This document shows, one piece after another, positions 21,086 to 32,545 of a DNA stretch of 64,000 nucleotides. The position numbers were made by a program, and so were the translations under genes. The notes beneath the pieces are model-generated. The model saw only the letters and a program-made list of their open reading frames with translations. It had not been told where the DNA came from and did no database searches. The stretch is from NCBI GenBank assembly GCA_037957365.1, contig JARHVA010003262.1, positions 1,423,501 through 1,487,500 on the forward strand, read 5' to 3'. Position 1 is the stretch's first letter; every line of letters starts with the position of its first letter. This DNA is from Torreya grandis (lineage: Eukaryota; Streptophyta; Pinopsida; Cupressales; Taxaceae).

Positions 21086-22496
21086 TGTCATGTCCCCTTT
21101 TCAATTGACATGTTCTGAGTTCATGGTTAGCCTATTATGCAACCTTCGTAGGCTAATAAGATGGATAGAGGGTCATAATGGAGCTTGGCTCGACTTTGAT
21201 TCACAAGATTTCTACATTTGATTTTCATTCAGGGTATTTCAGACACATTTGGCCTGAGCTCCTACTTTTTAGGGATATTTGATATGCAGTGGAGCGCCTT
21301 TATTGTGGTATGGTTATGTGCAGAATCACTCCCTGATTCACTAGCTTCGATCGGTTCGTGGATCCGACATGTATTGAGGGAGATATTAATATTTGATTGA
21401 TTTAATCAAATATTAATTATTTAGCCTATTTTTAATTAGAAACCCTAATTCTAATTTAAGAAACCCTAATTAGGGCAAGCATATCTTTTGAGGGTATAAG
21501 GGTTTCTCATGGAGGCCATTGTTCATTATGCTATTGAAAATTGATTATTGAAAATTGAAGAAATTCTTCTGTGAAGACTGAGCCAAGGGTTCCAGGATTC
21601 CATTGCAGTGAAGAACATTCCCTCTTCATTGTGTGTGATTTAGAGGCTGTGAGATATCAGCTGATTTATTGCCAAATTGAGAGATAGCTTCATCCAGAAG
21701 TTATCACAGAGATACAGATCTGAGAGATAGCTTCACCCAGAAGTTATCACAGAATTCCAGGGTTGAGAGATAACTTCACACAAAAGTTTATCACAGAGCT
21801 TTCCAGGTATTTTCTTTATTTAGTTTTGATCTAATAAGTTATACAGAGATAGATCTTGTGTTAGAATCTATATTCGTGAGATCAGGCTATTTAGCTATCA
21901 GGGGTTAAGAAGAGACAGGTTGGCGGCCGTACCAAGTCCGTACAGGTCCGTACAGATCCGCATCAGGAACTGACCTCGGCAGAGAAAGGGCTACAGTGAC
22001 CGACATCGATCGACTGAAGATCGACGTCGGCAGAAAGCCGACCGACAGTGACCGATGTCGGCGATATATCGACTGACGACGGCGTCTGCGTGTCGACACA
22101 GAAAGGCCGAGACACTTCCAGATCCAGTTTCCATTGCCAGATTAGCAAAAGCCAAGGTTTTAAGACCAGGATTTTAATATTCTTTATTTTGTATAACAAA
22201 GACTCAATTGTGTAATCGTCTAGAAGAATGAGTAATGAGATCTTTATTTGCTATTGAGAGATTATACTGTGATTTGTGTATGCTTATTTTGAATCTATTC
22301 TGCAAGTTTGTATCTGTGATCAGAGCTTTATGAGTTTATATATTCCCTGTTTGAAGGGGATATTACAATTGTTCAGAGCTTTTGTAGGGAGAAAAAGAGC
22401 CCCTAAGTAAGGGACATTACAGTGGTATCAGAGCTTTGGTCTTTGGTATCACAGTTTTGTGTCTTTCATATATCTCTATTGGTAGGGGATATTACA
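21086..22496 (+). repeat. Element E 3' LTR
   Basis: 1411 bp, starts TGTCATGTCCCC and ends GGGGATATTACA, the intact form of the 5' LTR end. It carries the same hairpin, telo-boxes, 43-44-bp triplet, CpG-rich segment and inner primer-site copy as the 5' LTR. Confidence 0.95.
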
Positions 22497-22501
22497 GCCA
22501 T
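22497..22501. repeat. Target site duplication of element E, right copy (GCCAT)
   Basis: Exact repeat of 17317-17321, immediately after the TACA end of the LTR. Confidence 0.95.
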
Positions 22502-23410
22502 GTAGGGTTTCACCCAAAATTGACCTCCCAAAATTTTCCAAATTCAAAAGAACTAATGATTTCCATCTTCATCTGTTTACCATAAATCCTTATCAAATTA
22601 TAATATCATGATTAATTTTTGTTTAAACAAGATAACAATTTTATAATGTTCCACTAATTCATGGTTAAGACATTAATCATAATTAATATAATCCTTTAAT
22701 AGAATGTCGCCCAAAATTCCCTTAAAATTTTCCCTGGGTTATACACCCCTAGAAAGATTTGTTGTTTTAATAATTTAAACCACTAAAGATAAGTTCATTA
22801 AAATAATGAATTATCAAAAATTTATGATTCATACATAAAACATAACATGGTCAAGACATCATAACAGTAATATAGAGGTTGTCAAGACAAAAACACATAT
22901 TACTAGAAACATAAATAATGAACAATCAATGCAGATACACTAAATCCTATAAGACTCACATATTACTCAAGCAACCAATGTGGGAGTGTGTGTTAGTTAT
23001 TCATTATGTTATTCTTTCTCTCAATTTACATGATCTATTTCCCTCTCCCCTATGGTGCTTAATATTTATATGATTAACGAAGGTGAAACTATCCTACATC
23101 AACCTTAGATAAATAAAAAGGTAGTTAATCCATTATATCAATATAATTGAAAATGTCACTAATTAATAAATGAAGCCAATACCACTATATTATCCATGAA
23201 AAAATACATAAAAATAAATTGTAGTCATACATTTTATGATAAATAAATATACTAAAAATAAATATTTTGAACAAAAAATGTGGTATTCTAATTAACAAAT
23301 ATAGCGGAATAAACATTATCCATTCCATTTATTCAAAAATTTAACAAATCCATATTCAATTATTTGTTAAAATCATATATTATTAGTTAAATATTAGGTA
23401 GGATGTAATA
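22502..23410 (-). repeat. Element F 3' LTR, right part (after element E)
   Basis: Matches about 33001-34100 (for example 'AGAACTAATGATTT', 'TTTATAATGT(T/A)CCACTAATTCATGG' in both). It ends at GATGTAATA, which is GATGTAACA in the other copy, giving a minus-strand LTR start of TGTTACATC. Confidence 0.75.
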
Positions 23411-23421
23411 TCCTCCTCACC
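23411..23421 (-). other. Element F polypurine tract
   Basis: Minus strand GGTGAGGAGGA directly precedes the LTR start (TATTACATCC here). This fixes the orientation of F. Confidence 0.75.
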
Positions 23422-23756
23422 TTAAATAGGTCATCATCTCGATGGCCTTATTAAAAATGAAACATGTCTAAAAGTATCGTAATTTTAAGAAACAATCAAG
23501 CAAATAAATGAGGAAATAGTCTAAGAAACTAATTACAATCCTCCCAAGTGGCACTATATTTAAAATATTTGTCCCACTTGACCTTGTATTGATACACTTA
23601 TTTATTACATAAACTAAGATTATGTGTTTCAAGTATTTTGATTAGTTCTATCATTACCACTCCTAGATCCAAAAACTATAGTGCATTCTAATCAAGTAAA
23701 TGTGAAATCTTAACCATATATTTCTTCAAATAAGATACATAAAAAACATTATGAAA

Positions 23757-24760
23757 TTATAATAAAACTAGTGGTAAAATAAGGATGTATACAATAAGGT
23801 TAATCACTTTCAAAACCTCAAAATGTTTTACATATCTAGGTGTTAATTTGGTTGATTTGCCAAATTTGATATAGCTCTTTTTTGGTTTAACATGTAGAAA
23901 AACTGTCTCCAACTGAGAATTATCTTTTTTTATTTTCAAGTCAACATAGCATTTTTTTTTATCATTGGCTTCAAACAACATTTATCTAATCATTTTCACC
24001 TTTTCTTCCATTTCAAAAAGCATATCACATCCCAAAACCACTCTATCCTCTAATATGTCCTAATTAATGGGTGTTCTACATTTTATGTCATATAAGGTTT
24101 AAAATGGTGCCATTTCTATATTTCAATGGTAAGATTTATTATATTCAAACTCAACTAATGGAAGGTATTATTCCTACTTTTATTGATGGTCAATGTAGTA
24201 CACTCTCAAAAGGTCCTCCAAAACCTTATTTTCTCTATCATTTTTCCCATTGGTTTCTAGATTATAGGTTATACTAAAATTGAGTTGAGTCCCAAAGGAT
24301 ATGTTTAAGGTTTTCCAAAACCTATAAGTCATGAATGGATGTCTATCTAGATTTTCTTTCTTATGAAAACCATGTAACTTATAAATTTCCTACACAAAAT
24401 AATTTTCCAAGACTGGTGCATCATCTATTAAATTCCTTGGAATAAAGTGTGCTACATTGGTGATTTTGTCAACTACTACTAAAATCATATCATGTGTATT
24501 CCTAGACATGGGCAATCCTTGGACAAAGTCTATACTAGGTACTTTCCATTTCCATTAAGGTATGTCATGTGGGTACAACAACCCAATAGGATAAACATGT
24601 TTTTTATTCACTCATTAACATTCCAAACATCTAGATACAAAATCAATTGAATTTTTATTAATTCCCTTCCATAAGTACAATGGTTTTCACTCTCCCAAAA
24701 TTTTGTTCACTCTTATATGACTAGAATAAGGAGAATTATGAAACTCTTTAAGAAAAACAA
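23757..24760 (-). pseudogene. Element F integrase remnant (chromovirus type)
   Basis: Minus-strand reading shows 'WKWKVPSIDFVQGLP' and 'THDMILVVVDKITNVAHFIP' near 24550-24420, the core with the first catalytic Asp of chromovirus-type integrases. Near the end (23757-23981, 74 codons open) lie 'TVFLHVKPKKSYIKFGKS' and 'KLTPRYVKHFEVL'. These correspond to the V-F-L-x-V-x-P and L-x-P-R-Y-x-G-P-F-E-V-L blocks just before a chromodomain position. A chromodomain itself is not visible. The integrase precedes the polypurine tract and LTR as expected. Stops and frame changes make it inactive. Confidence 0.82.
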
Positions 24761-25500
24761 CTCTTATATTTTATTTGTTTTGCACATATATTATCCTATT
24801 GAACCTCATGAGCCAATAATTATCAAAATGAAATCCTTCATATCTATGGTTATGAGGATTATATACTAATGCTTTCCTAACTTGCTCATAAAATTCATCC
24901 CCTAGTGAGAATCTTAAAACTTGATATTGGAAGGTAATTCTTATAGTAACCATTATTTTTACGTACCTTTGATGACTAAGAGCATTTACAACCATGTTCT
25001 CTTTTCAATTTATGTAGCTAATATCAAAATCATAATCAAACAAAAAATCTAACCAAAATCTTTATTGAGCATTCAAATTTGGTTGTGTGAAGATATCCTT
25101 GAGCCTTATATTATCTATCTTGAGATCAAATATCTTACCTAAAAAATAATACATCTAAACTTATAAAGTGTATACAATTTCAACTAGTTCTAAATCATGC
25201 AGAGTGTAATTAGCCTCATAAAGCCTCGATTTACTTGACTCATATGCTACTATTGATTCTTCATACAATAAAGATTTTCCTAGGTCATCTCTAGAAGCAT
25301 CAATTACCATAACAAAAAGGAGATTAAGATCTAGAACTCATATAATAGGTGTTGAAATAAGCATATTTTAAGGGTTTGAAAGGCTTATTCACACTTATAA
25401 TTCCACACAAAATGCTACTCTTTTAATTTTAGAGAGGTGATGGGGTTAGCTATCTTGAAAAAAATTGGAATTAATTTCTTGTAATACCCCACTAAACCCA
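24761..25500 (-). pseudogene. Element F RNase H and linker remnant
   Basis: The minus strand has 'MVVNALSHQRYVKI' at 24995-24950, matching the N-x-V-A-D-A-L-S-R end of Ty3/gypsy RNase H with Asp changed to Asn, followed by the usual linker to integrase (74 codons open, 24771-24995). Earlier RNase H blocks at 25200-25480 are hard to read. The domain would remove element RNA during cDNA synthesis. It lies between the RT and integrase remains. Confidence 0.65.
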
Positions 25501-26230
25501 TAAAAATATATACCTCATGAATATTTTTGGGTGTTATCCATTCCATGATAGCTTTAGTCTTATCAAGATCCACTAATATCCCTTCAACTGAGATAATGTA
25601 CCCTAAGTATTATAATTTTCTTTAGAAAAAAAGAACACTTAGATAATTTTACATATATTTTATGATTCCATAAGAATTATAAGACCAAATATAGGAGCTT
25701 AACATGTGATTCCTTGTTCTTATAATACATAAAAATATCATCTAGGAAGATGAGCATGAATTAATCAAGGTTATCTCTTAACACATTATTCATGAGATTC
25801 ATGAATGTTTTAGGTGCATTCATTAGCCTTAAAGGAATAACTTTAAATTCATAGTGCCCATATCTCATCTTAAAAGTAGTTTTTAGAATATCTTACTCCT
25901 TGATTCTCAATTGATGGTAGCCTACTCTAAGGTCAATCTTCTAAAATATCATTACACCATGCATTTGATTGAAAATATCATGAATACAAGGTAAAGGATA
26001 CCTTTTTTAATTATTGCCTTATTCAAAATGATTTATTATATACATAGATGAAGGGTCCCATCCTTCTTGATAAAATCCACTAGCATAACCCATGGTGAAA
26101 CACTTGGTTGATGATCCCTTTTTCTAACATCTCATGAAGTTAGGATTTCAACACGACTAAGTATTTTGTTGTCATCCTATAGGTAACTTTAGATTGAGGT
26201 TAAAATCCTAGAATTATGTCAATTGTGAAG
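25501..26230 (-). pseudogene. Element F reverse transcriptase remnant
   Basis: On the minus strand I read 'KIDLRVGYHQLRIKE', '[20 protein letters not shown]' and '[18 protein letters not shown]' between about 25945 and 25780, then the catalytic 'FMLIFLDDIFMYYK' near 25760-25718, with FLDD codons at about 25736-25749. Next comes 'KIYVKLSKCSFF' near 25650-25615. These are the ordered palm and thumb blocks of chromovirus-type reverse transcriptase, and the catalytic aspartates are still present. Three or more stops interrupt the frame. This is the best evidence that F is a chromovirus relative, not a Tat/Athila type like A-C. Confidence 0.88.
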
Positions 26231-26479
26231 CTGAATTCCATTTTAGGAGGTAATCTAGGTAGGTATTCTAGAAATACATCCCAATAGTCTTGAAAAAAGG
26301 GATAGTCTTCAAAGGTAGGTGATTAATGTTCTTCAAATTCATCTATTTTGACCAAAAAAACATAAAATCCTTTCCATTGATCCTTATTGAACTAAATGAC
26401 TAAACTTTGCCTTAAATTTAACTCTCTTCTCACCTTGGATTTGGTTTTTATTCCTCATATCATCCAAGCATTTAAATTT

Positions 26480-26860
26480 ATTTTTTAAGTAATCCATCTT
26501 TTATTTATGCTTTCAAAACCAATTTAATCTTAAGATCAAATCATATGATCCCAACATATATGAAAACAAATCCACTATGGTGGTAAAATCTTGTAATTCC
26601 ACTTATACTTTAACAAGGCATTTGTTTACATTTATCCTAGACTAATTCCCATATTAAAATGTCCATGCATTCACCATATGACCAGCTTTCCTAAGTAGTT
26701 TACTATGTAGACTAGGAAAAATGAAACACTCAATATCTCTAATATCTATTAAAATTTAAACAAAATGGCCAAACAAATTACTTGACACCTCAATGGAAAA
26801 AAATGAAATTCATTTTAATGATTGTCAACCGGAACATGAATCCACTACTGGAATGTTATT
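26480..26860 (-). pseudogene. Element F aspartic protease remnant
   Basis: The minus strand near 26570-26520 reads 'LGSYDLILRLNWF', equivalent to the D-L-I-L-G-M-x-W-L block that closes plant retropepsins, followed by a H-x-x-x-D-Y segment. The active-site D-S/T-G-A block upstream is not recognisable. It lies between the zinc-knuckle-like end of gag and the RT. Confidence 0.55.
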
Positions 26861-26879
26861 TGTTGAGAGGATGATTAAT

Positions 26880-28030
26880 AAGGGTTCTTGAATTTACCAC
26901 ATGTCTTCCAATTATTAAAATATTTATCATACTTATCCCCTCCATAAGTGAAACATATAATAAGTGATCCTTTTCCTTTTGGTTGGATACCTCCTATGTT
27001 CCTTGATTTGAAACCATTACCTAGTTTCTTAGTCCCTAAGGCATTATTGAATATAGAATTATGATTATTGAATATGTTTTTATAATTCCCATTATTCTTC
27101 TAATTTTTATTTATAAGAGAAGGTTTTGGGTCACTAAACTTATTTCAATACTTGTCTTTGAACTCTATAAGATATTTGAGCTTATGTTCTTAATTAATAG
27201 TCTTTTCAAAGATGTAATCCATAGAACTAGGTCCACGCACATCCACTTTTAATCCTATCTATGGAATTATACCCATGATGAAATTTTTGATTCATAAATT
27301 TTAATTTTTTTGGTATTGGGGAATGTACTTAAAGATTTTGGTAAAATTTTCCCAATACATTAACATTGATATATCTCCCTACTTTAGATTTTGAAAATCT
27401 ATCAAATTATTATCAAAATAGAGTTATGATAACCACTAATACCTAAAAAACGTTAAAAATTCTTCCCAAGTGGTAGTAGTGGAGTCAAGCCCCATTTCTA
27501 ACTTCTTATTGGACTACCAGATTGTTGTTTCACTAGCTAGCTGGTATACTCCCCATACCACTTCAGTCACCTCATATTAGTTTCAAATTTAAAAATATTT
27601 ATTCATTTATGTAATCCAAATTAATCTCCATATCCCAAAATGGTTTCATAAAAATTAGTTGGATTCACCTTTTTCATATCACATGCAAGCTCTACAGCCA
27701 CTTGTACTCTTATAGCTTGTTACGATTCAACATTCTCCTCCTCACAATACTCTTCCTAATCAATGTATTATTCCTCAAGATCTTATTTATCTTCTTCTTT
27801 TTCATTCTCACATAATTCTATTCTATGACATCTACTCTATCTTGATTTTTTTCATTACTATAATAATTGGATCAAAGTTTAGTAGCTTTAGCTACTACCA
27901 ATAAATTAGGATCAAGTTATTGATCCTATTTAGAAGTCCCTTCTACATTAGCTATTACATGAACCATGTATCCTTCTAGAAATTAGGAGAGTTAAGTTAG
28001 CATAAATAGACTCATAAGGTCTAATCATTT
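26880..28030 (-). pseudogene. Element F gag remnant
   Basis: Next to the primer site at 28039 the minus strand gives an N-terminal Gag-like piece ('VAVELACDMKKVNPTNFYE' near 27700-27640, matching the K-x-x-P-x-x-F-x-G entry of plant capsids). Near 26980-26900 it gives a 'CFTYGGDKYDKYFNNWKTC' stretch resembling a damaged zinc knuckle. The middle is heavily decayed. Confidence 0.5.
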
Positions 28031-28038
28031 AAACCTAT

Positions 28039-28050
28039 GCTCTAATTCCA
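28039..28050 (-). other. Element F primer-binding-site candidate (initiator-Met type)
   Basis: Minus strand TGGAATTAGAGC differs at two positions from TGGTATCAGAGC and continues ATAGG as such sites often do. It lies at the upstream edge of gag. By this reading the 5' LTR should start at about 28053. Confidence 0.6.
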
Positions 28051-28052
28051 CA

Positions 28053-29690
28053 TGATAAAACCTTACTAAATTATTGCTAAAATTACCTTTTTTTACAAAA
28101 CATAATTAATATTCTACATTAACCACTAAGTTATCTTAACTACATAAATTTAAAATTTACACACCATTATATATTTACCCTTAATATATGAAATTATAAT
28201 AATTATATAAACACAAATTACTAATTTATCCACTGATTCAAACATATAATCAACTTTCAATTTTTAGCTCTCAAATAGGATTACAATGGTGCAGAAATAG
28301 TAGAAGTATGCAGTAAATTATAACTCAAAAATATTATTATTTTTCATTAATAATGAAAGTCATAATAGCAATAATAATAATAATAATATATACATCCAAT
28401 GTATAACCACTATTTTATAATAAAATAACAAATAGTTTTTTGACATGTTTTCCTGTAGCCACTATTGTACATGTTAATAACAACATTATTGTCAAGGTAC
28501 AATAATACAAATGATAGAATATAGCTTCCATATAAAAACTCTTCAAATCTATCTAATAGATATGAGAAAATCTTTAAAATGTTTTTATCCAACTTTAAAG
28601 AGGGATAAAATCATCTAGGTGTTTTACCTCCAACCACATATCGAATATCCCTTGCACACCTCACAACTAGGAGTGATCCTTCCCTTCATGAAGGGGTAGA
28701 CAATGGTGATGTGATCATCAAGAACTTAACCATAAATATGTGTGCTAAAATCATTAATACATGTAGTATTCATACAAACCATATATTTTTCCTATATATA
28801 ACATCACATCATGCACATATGTAAACTATAATTACATTGGATAGATAATGTATATAATTATAGAATTACTTTGGCCAAAAATTTTCATTATAGTTTTCAA
28901 AATTCATATGAAGATGGACCATAGTCCACAACACAATACCATGTGTTGAAACATATTATCTACAAGTGAATTGATGATGAGTGATGTATGCAAAGGCCTC
29001 CATACAATCCTCACTCATCATCCCTTAATATGGAGGATGACTTGTGAACCATCCATACAAAAGCATATATTCACATAAATTCATCCCAAAATAACCTAAT
29101 AGCCATAACATACTTATTTATATATATTTCAAGAAAATTTTCTAGAATCATAATCATGTTCATTTGAGAGACATAATCACCAATAACAATGAACATACAA
29201 AACTATAGAATAATAAACTTGAATAATTCATCACACTAATCATATGTATAAGTTCACTAGACACTAAGCATCAAGGTAGCATATAATATCATAATAAATA
29301 TTTCACTGAAGTACCTAGAGTAATAAATTAGTCCTAAATAATTTAAATAACCACATATATATATATATATATATATATATTAAAGTGAAATATTTTCCAA
29401 CTATCATGAGTAATTTGATACTAGATGAAAAAGGCATATTATTATTTTATTAATATTCCAGTAGAATGTCTTTAAAGTTATTAATAATAATCTACCAAAG
29501 CCCATATATCCATCAAACACCTATATTTTATAAATGTATAAAACCCAAAGTTTTAGTAATCAAAACAACATACCAAAGGTTAAAATGCTACTATTTAATT
29601 ATTTGTAAGTCTTATTTAATATAATAAGGTACTATTTTTTATTAGATAAGGTTAAAAGGTAGGATTAGGGTTCATACCTACACAAGCAAT
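28053..29690. other. Unassigned stretch next to element F primer site
   Basis: No gene seen. By position this should be F's 5' LTR, yet it does not match the part of the 3' LTR that survives, so it may be an LTR segment lost from the other copy. It includes a short (AT)n run at 29353-29380. Confidence 0.35.
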
Positions 29691-29879
29691 GAAGGATGTT
29701 CAATGAAAAGAGAAAACAATAGACAAAAAGTATAATCCCTAAGGTCCAAGAATAGTGAGGCTGAATTTATCCAAAAGTACAACAAACCCTTACAAAAAAG
29801 GAAGCATGATTATCAAAAACAAAACTACCAAGAAGAATAATTGAAACTAGTGGTGAGATTTCTTAGATTTGGAGTAAAC

Positions 29880-31125
29880 TACAAGTTTCCTACTTTAATT
29901 ATTTATCTTTTGTTTCTTCTTAGAGTATCCCCTGGTTCTCTTACCTAAGCCTTGGGAAAAACACTCAATGATGATTTTATTTTGACTATCTATTGTCCTT
30001 TCCTCTAGATTTTTGTGCTTATTCTTCTCATGTACCTTCTTCTCAATGATTTCTTGCACCAAATTATTTTTTCTTACTAAGAGGGGTCACTCTAATTTCC
30101 CCCACCTTCTCTATGTCCTCCACATTTCATTCATCCATGCCCTTTGAGGTAATGACTTTGTCTAGACTCAGCAACATTTTTATTTTTTTATCTCCTCAAA
30201 AATTTCAGTGTAAAACAACTCACATAGCTAGTTTTGTTTATATCCTTTCTATATTTTACTCTACCTCTATAGTATTACTACTCCTAGGGGAATGGGGGTT
30301 TCAATAGCCTTGGGATATTAGATATAGCCTTTAGACCTAATTTTATAGGTGGTTTTACCAGTTTATTCCTTTTCCTCAGAGTTAGAAAAGTCCTCCCCCT
30401 ACCAAAACACTTTTCACATTCTTCCTCCTCATTAGGAAAATCAATGGTCTTTATGGCATCTTTATCTCATAGGATCTCCCATCTCTTCATGATAATCATA
30501 TGTGACCTAGGTGTATGAGGTCTAAGGAGGGATTTGCCTTGAAAGTGGTGACTTAGACTTTCATGGATTTAAGTAGAAAAAAGTCAAGCTAATCATGTGC
30601 CCCTAAAAATTATTCATCAATATAAAATGGTGTGAAAATATAATCATGTCCCTACCTTATAAGGTTATATATCTCATGATCTAGGGATAAATATCAGGTC
30701 ACTTCCTTGATAAGTTTACTCTAGGAAACTCTTTTTAAGATGAGAAAATCATTTTATCAATTTTGAAAAGAGTTTTCATCAATTCATCTTTCCTTTTTTA
30801 ATTTTTGAATGCATTAACACCATCATATCTCATACCTATAATTTTACCAATTACCTCTTTAGTGATGGTAATATTGAGCCCTCTCATCTTGATAACTTAG
30901 TCCTTATAGCCTCTAGAGAAATCTTTAGAAATGGAAGTGTCATGCCCCATAGTCCTTTCCAAAAATTTTGTATGGCCACCTCTGGAAAAAAATCCATAAT
31001 TTTGGATCTTCTATCACTTTTTCATAATAAATCAATTCAACTCTATGGTCACCATCCATGCTCATCTTTTCCTTGTCTCTTATAAGTTTACTGTAGGTAA
31101 CCATTTTTTCAAATTTATGTGTCAC
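29880..31125 (-). pseudogene. Decayed retroelement-associated ORF (plant mobile/transposon-protein-like)
   Basis: Minus-strand pieces begin with an open 61-codon segment (30940-31125) holding 'VIEDPKLWIFFQRWPYKIF'. They continue with 'MRGLNITITKEVIGKIIGMR' near 30885-30825 and a Y-I-T-L-x-G-R-D block near 30665-30640. The order of an 'x-I-W-x-F-F' block, a 'V-R-G-x-x-I-x-x-T-K-E-x-I' block, and a 'Y-x-T-C-E-G-R' block resembles the uncharacterised 'putative plant transposon protein' type found in large plant genomes. That resemblance is from memory of the family's look, not a search. The role is unknown. It lies directly downstream of a LINE-type RNase H on the same strand. Confidence 0.35.
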
Positions 31126-31239
31126 TTTTTTGGTACATTAGGGATTTTAATGTTGTGTTTGGTATATTTATTCCCATGATTTGAATTGATTACTTTTAAT
31201 TGTCCATGATTGTACTCCTACTTGGGTTTGGATTTGTCC

Positions 31240-31670
31240 ATGATGAGATAAATCATTGAGAATAGTGACTTATTTTGGGAGATTATCTTCCTTCAACCAA
31301 TATTGAAATGAGGAACTATATACCCCAATGATCACCATTCTTTTCTCTCCTTCATTGCCTTCATGATACATGTGGTTGATTAGGGAGGTTGTTATTTAGA
31401 GGAGGAGTCTTTTTGAATCATAAATTTCATTTGAAATGGTCCATGAGGGATTATATTTTCCTAATATTTAGTTAATGATGTTTAGAGAATCACCTTCAAC
31501 TTCAATAAATTTGATGCTTGGGTAGATAGCCAAATTCAATGCCTAAGGTGTCATTGAAGCTTTAGTGACATGGTTTATTTGGACCCCCAAAGGTTTGACA
31601 TAAGTGGCCATCAAGTTTCCATAAGCATCCCAAACTAATCTATCAAGTTATTATTATATTTAGAAACTTT
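31240..31670 (-). pseudogene. LINE-type (archaeal-like) RNase H remnant
   Basis: The minus strand gives 'WDAYGNLMATYVKPLGVQIN', then an A-L-N-L-A-I segment, 'IKFIEVEGDSLNIIN' near 31510-31465, 'PSWTISNEIYDSKRLL' near 31445-31400, and 'INHMYHEGNE' near 31365-31335. These match the RVT_3-type RNase H at the C-terminal end of ORF2 in plant L1-like LINEs (E-x-D-S block and H-x-x-R-E-x-N block). The domain removes RNA after target-primed reverse transcription. No endonuclease or RT is visible upstream (31670-32545), so it is a fragment. It may be part of the insertion that separates F's primer site from its LTR. Confidence 0.7.
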
Positions 31671-32545
31671 AAAAGTCATTTTTATACAATTGAGGTAATC
31701 AAGTTCAAATCTTAGAAATCTAACCCCAACTAATTTTTGGTTTTGATATCATTCAAAAATCCTCTTGATCATAATTTCCACATATTAAGTATTATCCCTT
31801 CTCATTTATAAAACTCAAAATCTACCTAAAAAATATATAGCCTATTTGTTTTATGTTCTATAGTTCATCATTTAAATATTAATGTAACTTACAAATTGAA
31901 AATTGTGATTTTGTGTACATCTAGATTTTTTCCAACTATTAACAAATTTATTCTAACAAGATTTGAGTACATCCTTTATTATTTAATCAACTTAATATCA
32001 TTTAATATGAAGTATTTTGAGGTGATTAGAGTCATTTATCTATATCTACTTCCATATTTCAACAAAATAAGATGTTACTAGTTTGAGACACTCATAAACT
32101 TTAAATCCATGTATTGCTATAGGTTATATTTAACTACTAGAGTTGCCTTCATCAATATTTAGGCCTATAGGTAGTTATTATAACCACCTAAAAGTCTAAA
32201 TATATATTTATTTTTCTATAATAGACCTTTTAAATTGTTAATCCCCAACCATAGTGTTGATTTTCAAGCTATATAGTCACATTTTTAGCTATAGGGCTAC
32301 CATTATGAACTTGTGGGTGAGATTGAACTCTCATCCTCAAGTTCATAAGGGTAAATTGACCAATGTATAAATAATTAAATGTTCCAAAAAAACTAAAACC
32401 ATCATAAATGTTCACATACAGCTGACCTAATGGGCAACCCTATTTTATTTCCTTTTCTATTTCATTTATTACCATAAATAAGAACTCCATATCTATTGTT
32501 AGACACATACATTCATCCCTATAAGTAATATTTAAGAGAAATCAT
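31671..32545. other. No gene recognised
   Basis: AT-rich sequence between the LINE fragment and the F LTR. I see no RT or other domain on either strand. It probably belongs to the insertion in F's 5' side. Confidence 0.4.

Larger units (their letters stand above)
17322..22496 (+). mobile_element. Element E: young non-autonomous gag-protease LTR retrotransposon
   Basis: 5175 bp, flanked by perfect GCCAT duplications. LTRs of 1410 and 1411 bp differ at about 27 positions plus one single-base gap by my count (about 98% identity). A standard TGGTATCAGAGC primer site follows the left LTR, and a purine tract precedes the right LTR. The 2.35-kb interior encodes Gag and aspartic protease only. There is no space for RT, RNase H or integrase, so it must use enzymes from another element. 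This matches the plant non-autonomous class with a Gag ORF (TR-GAG type), here with protease as well. Its coding frame carries three stops. Confidence 0.95.
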
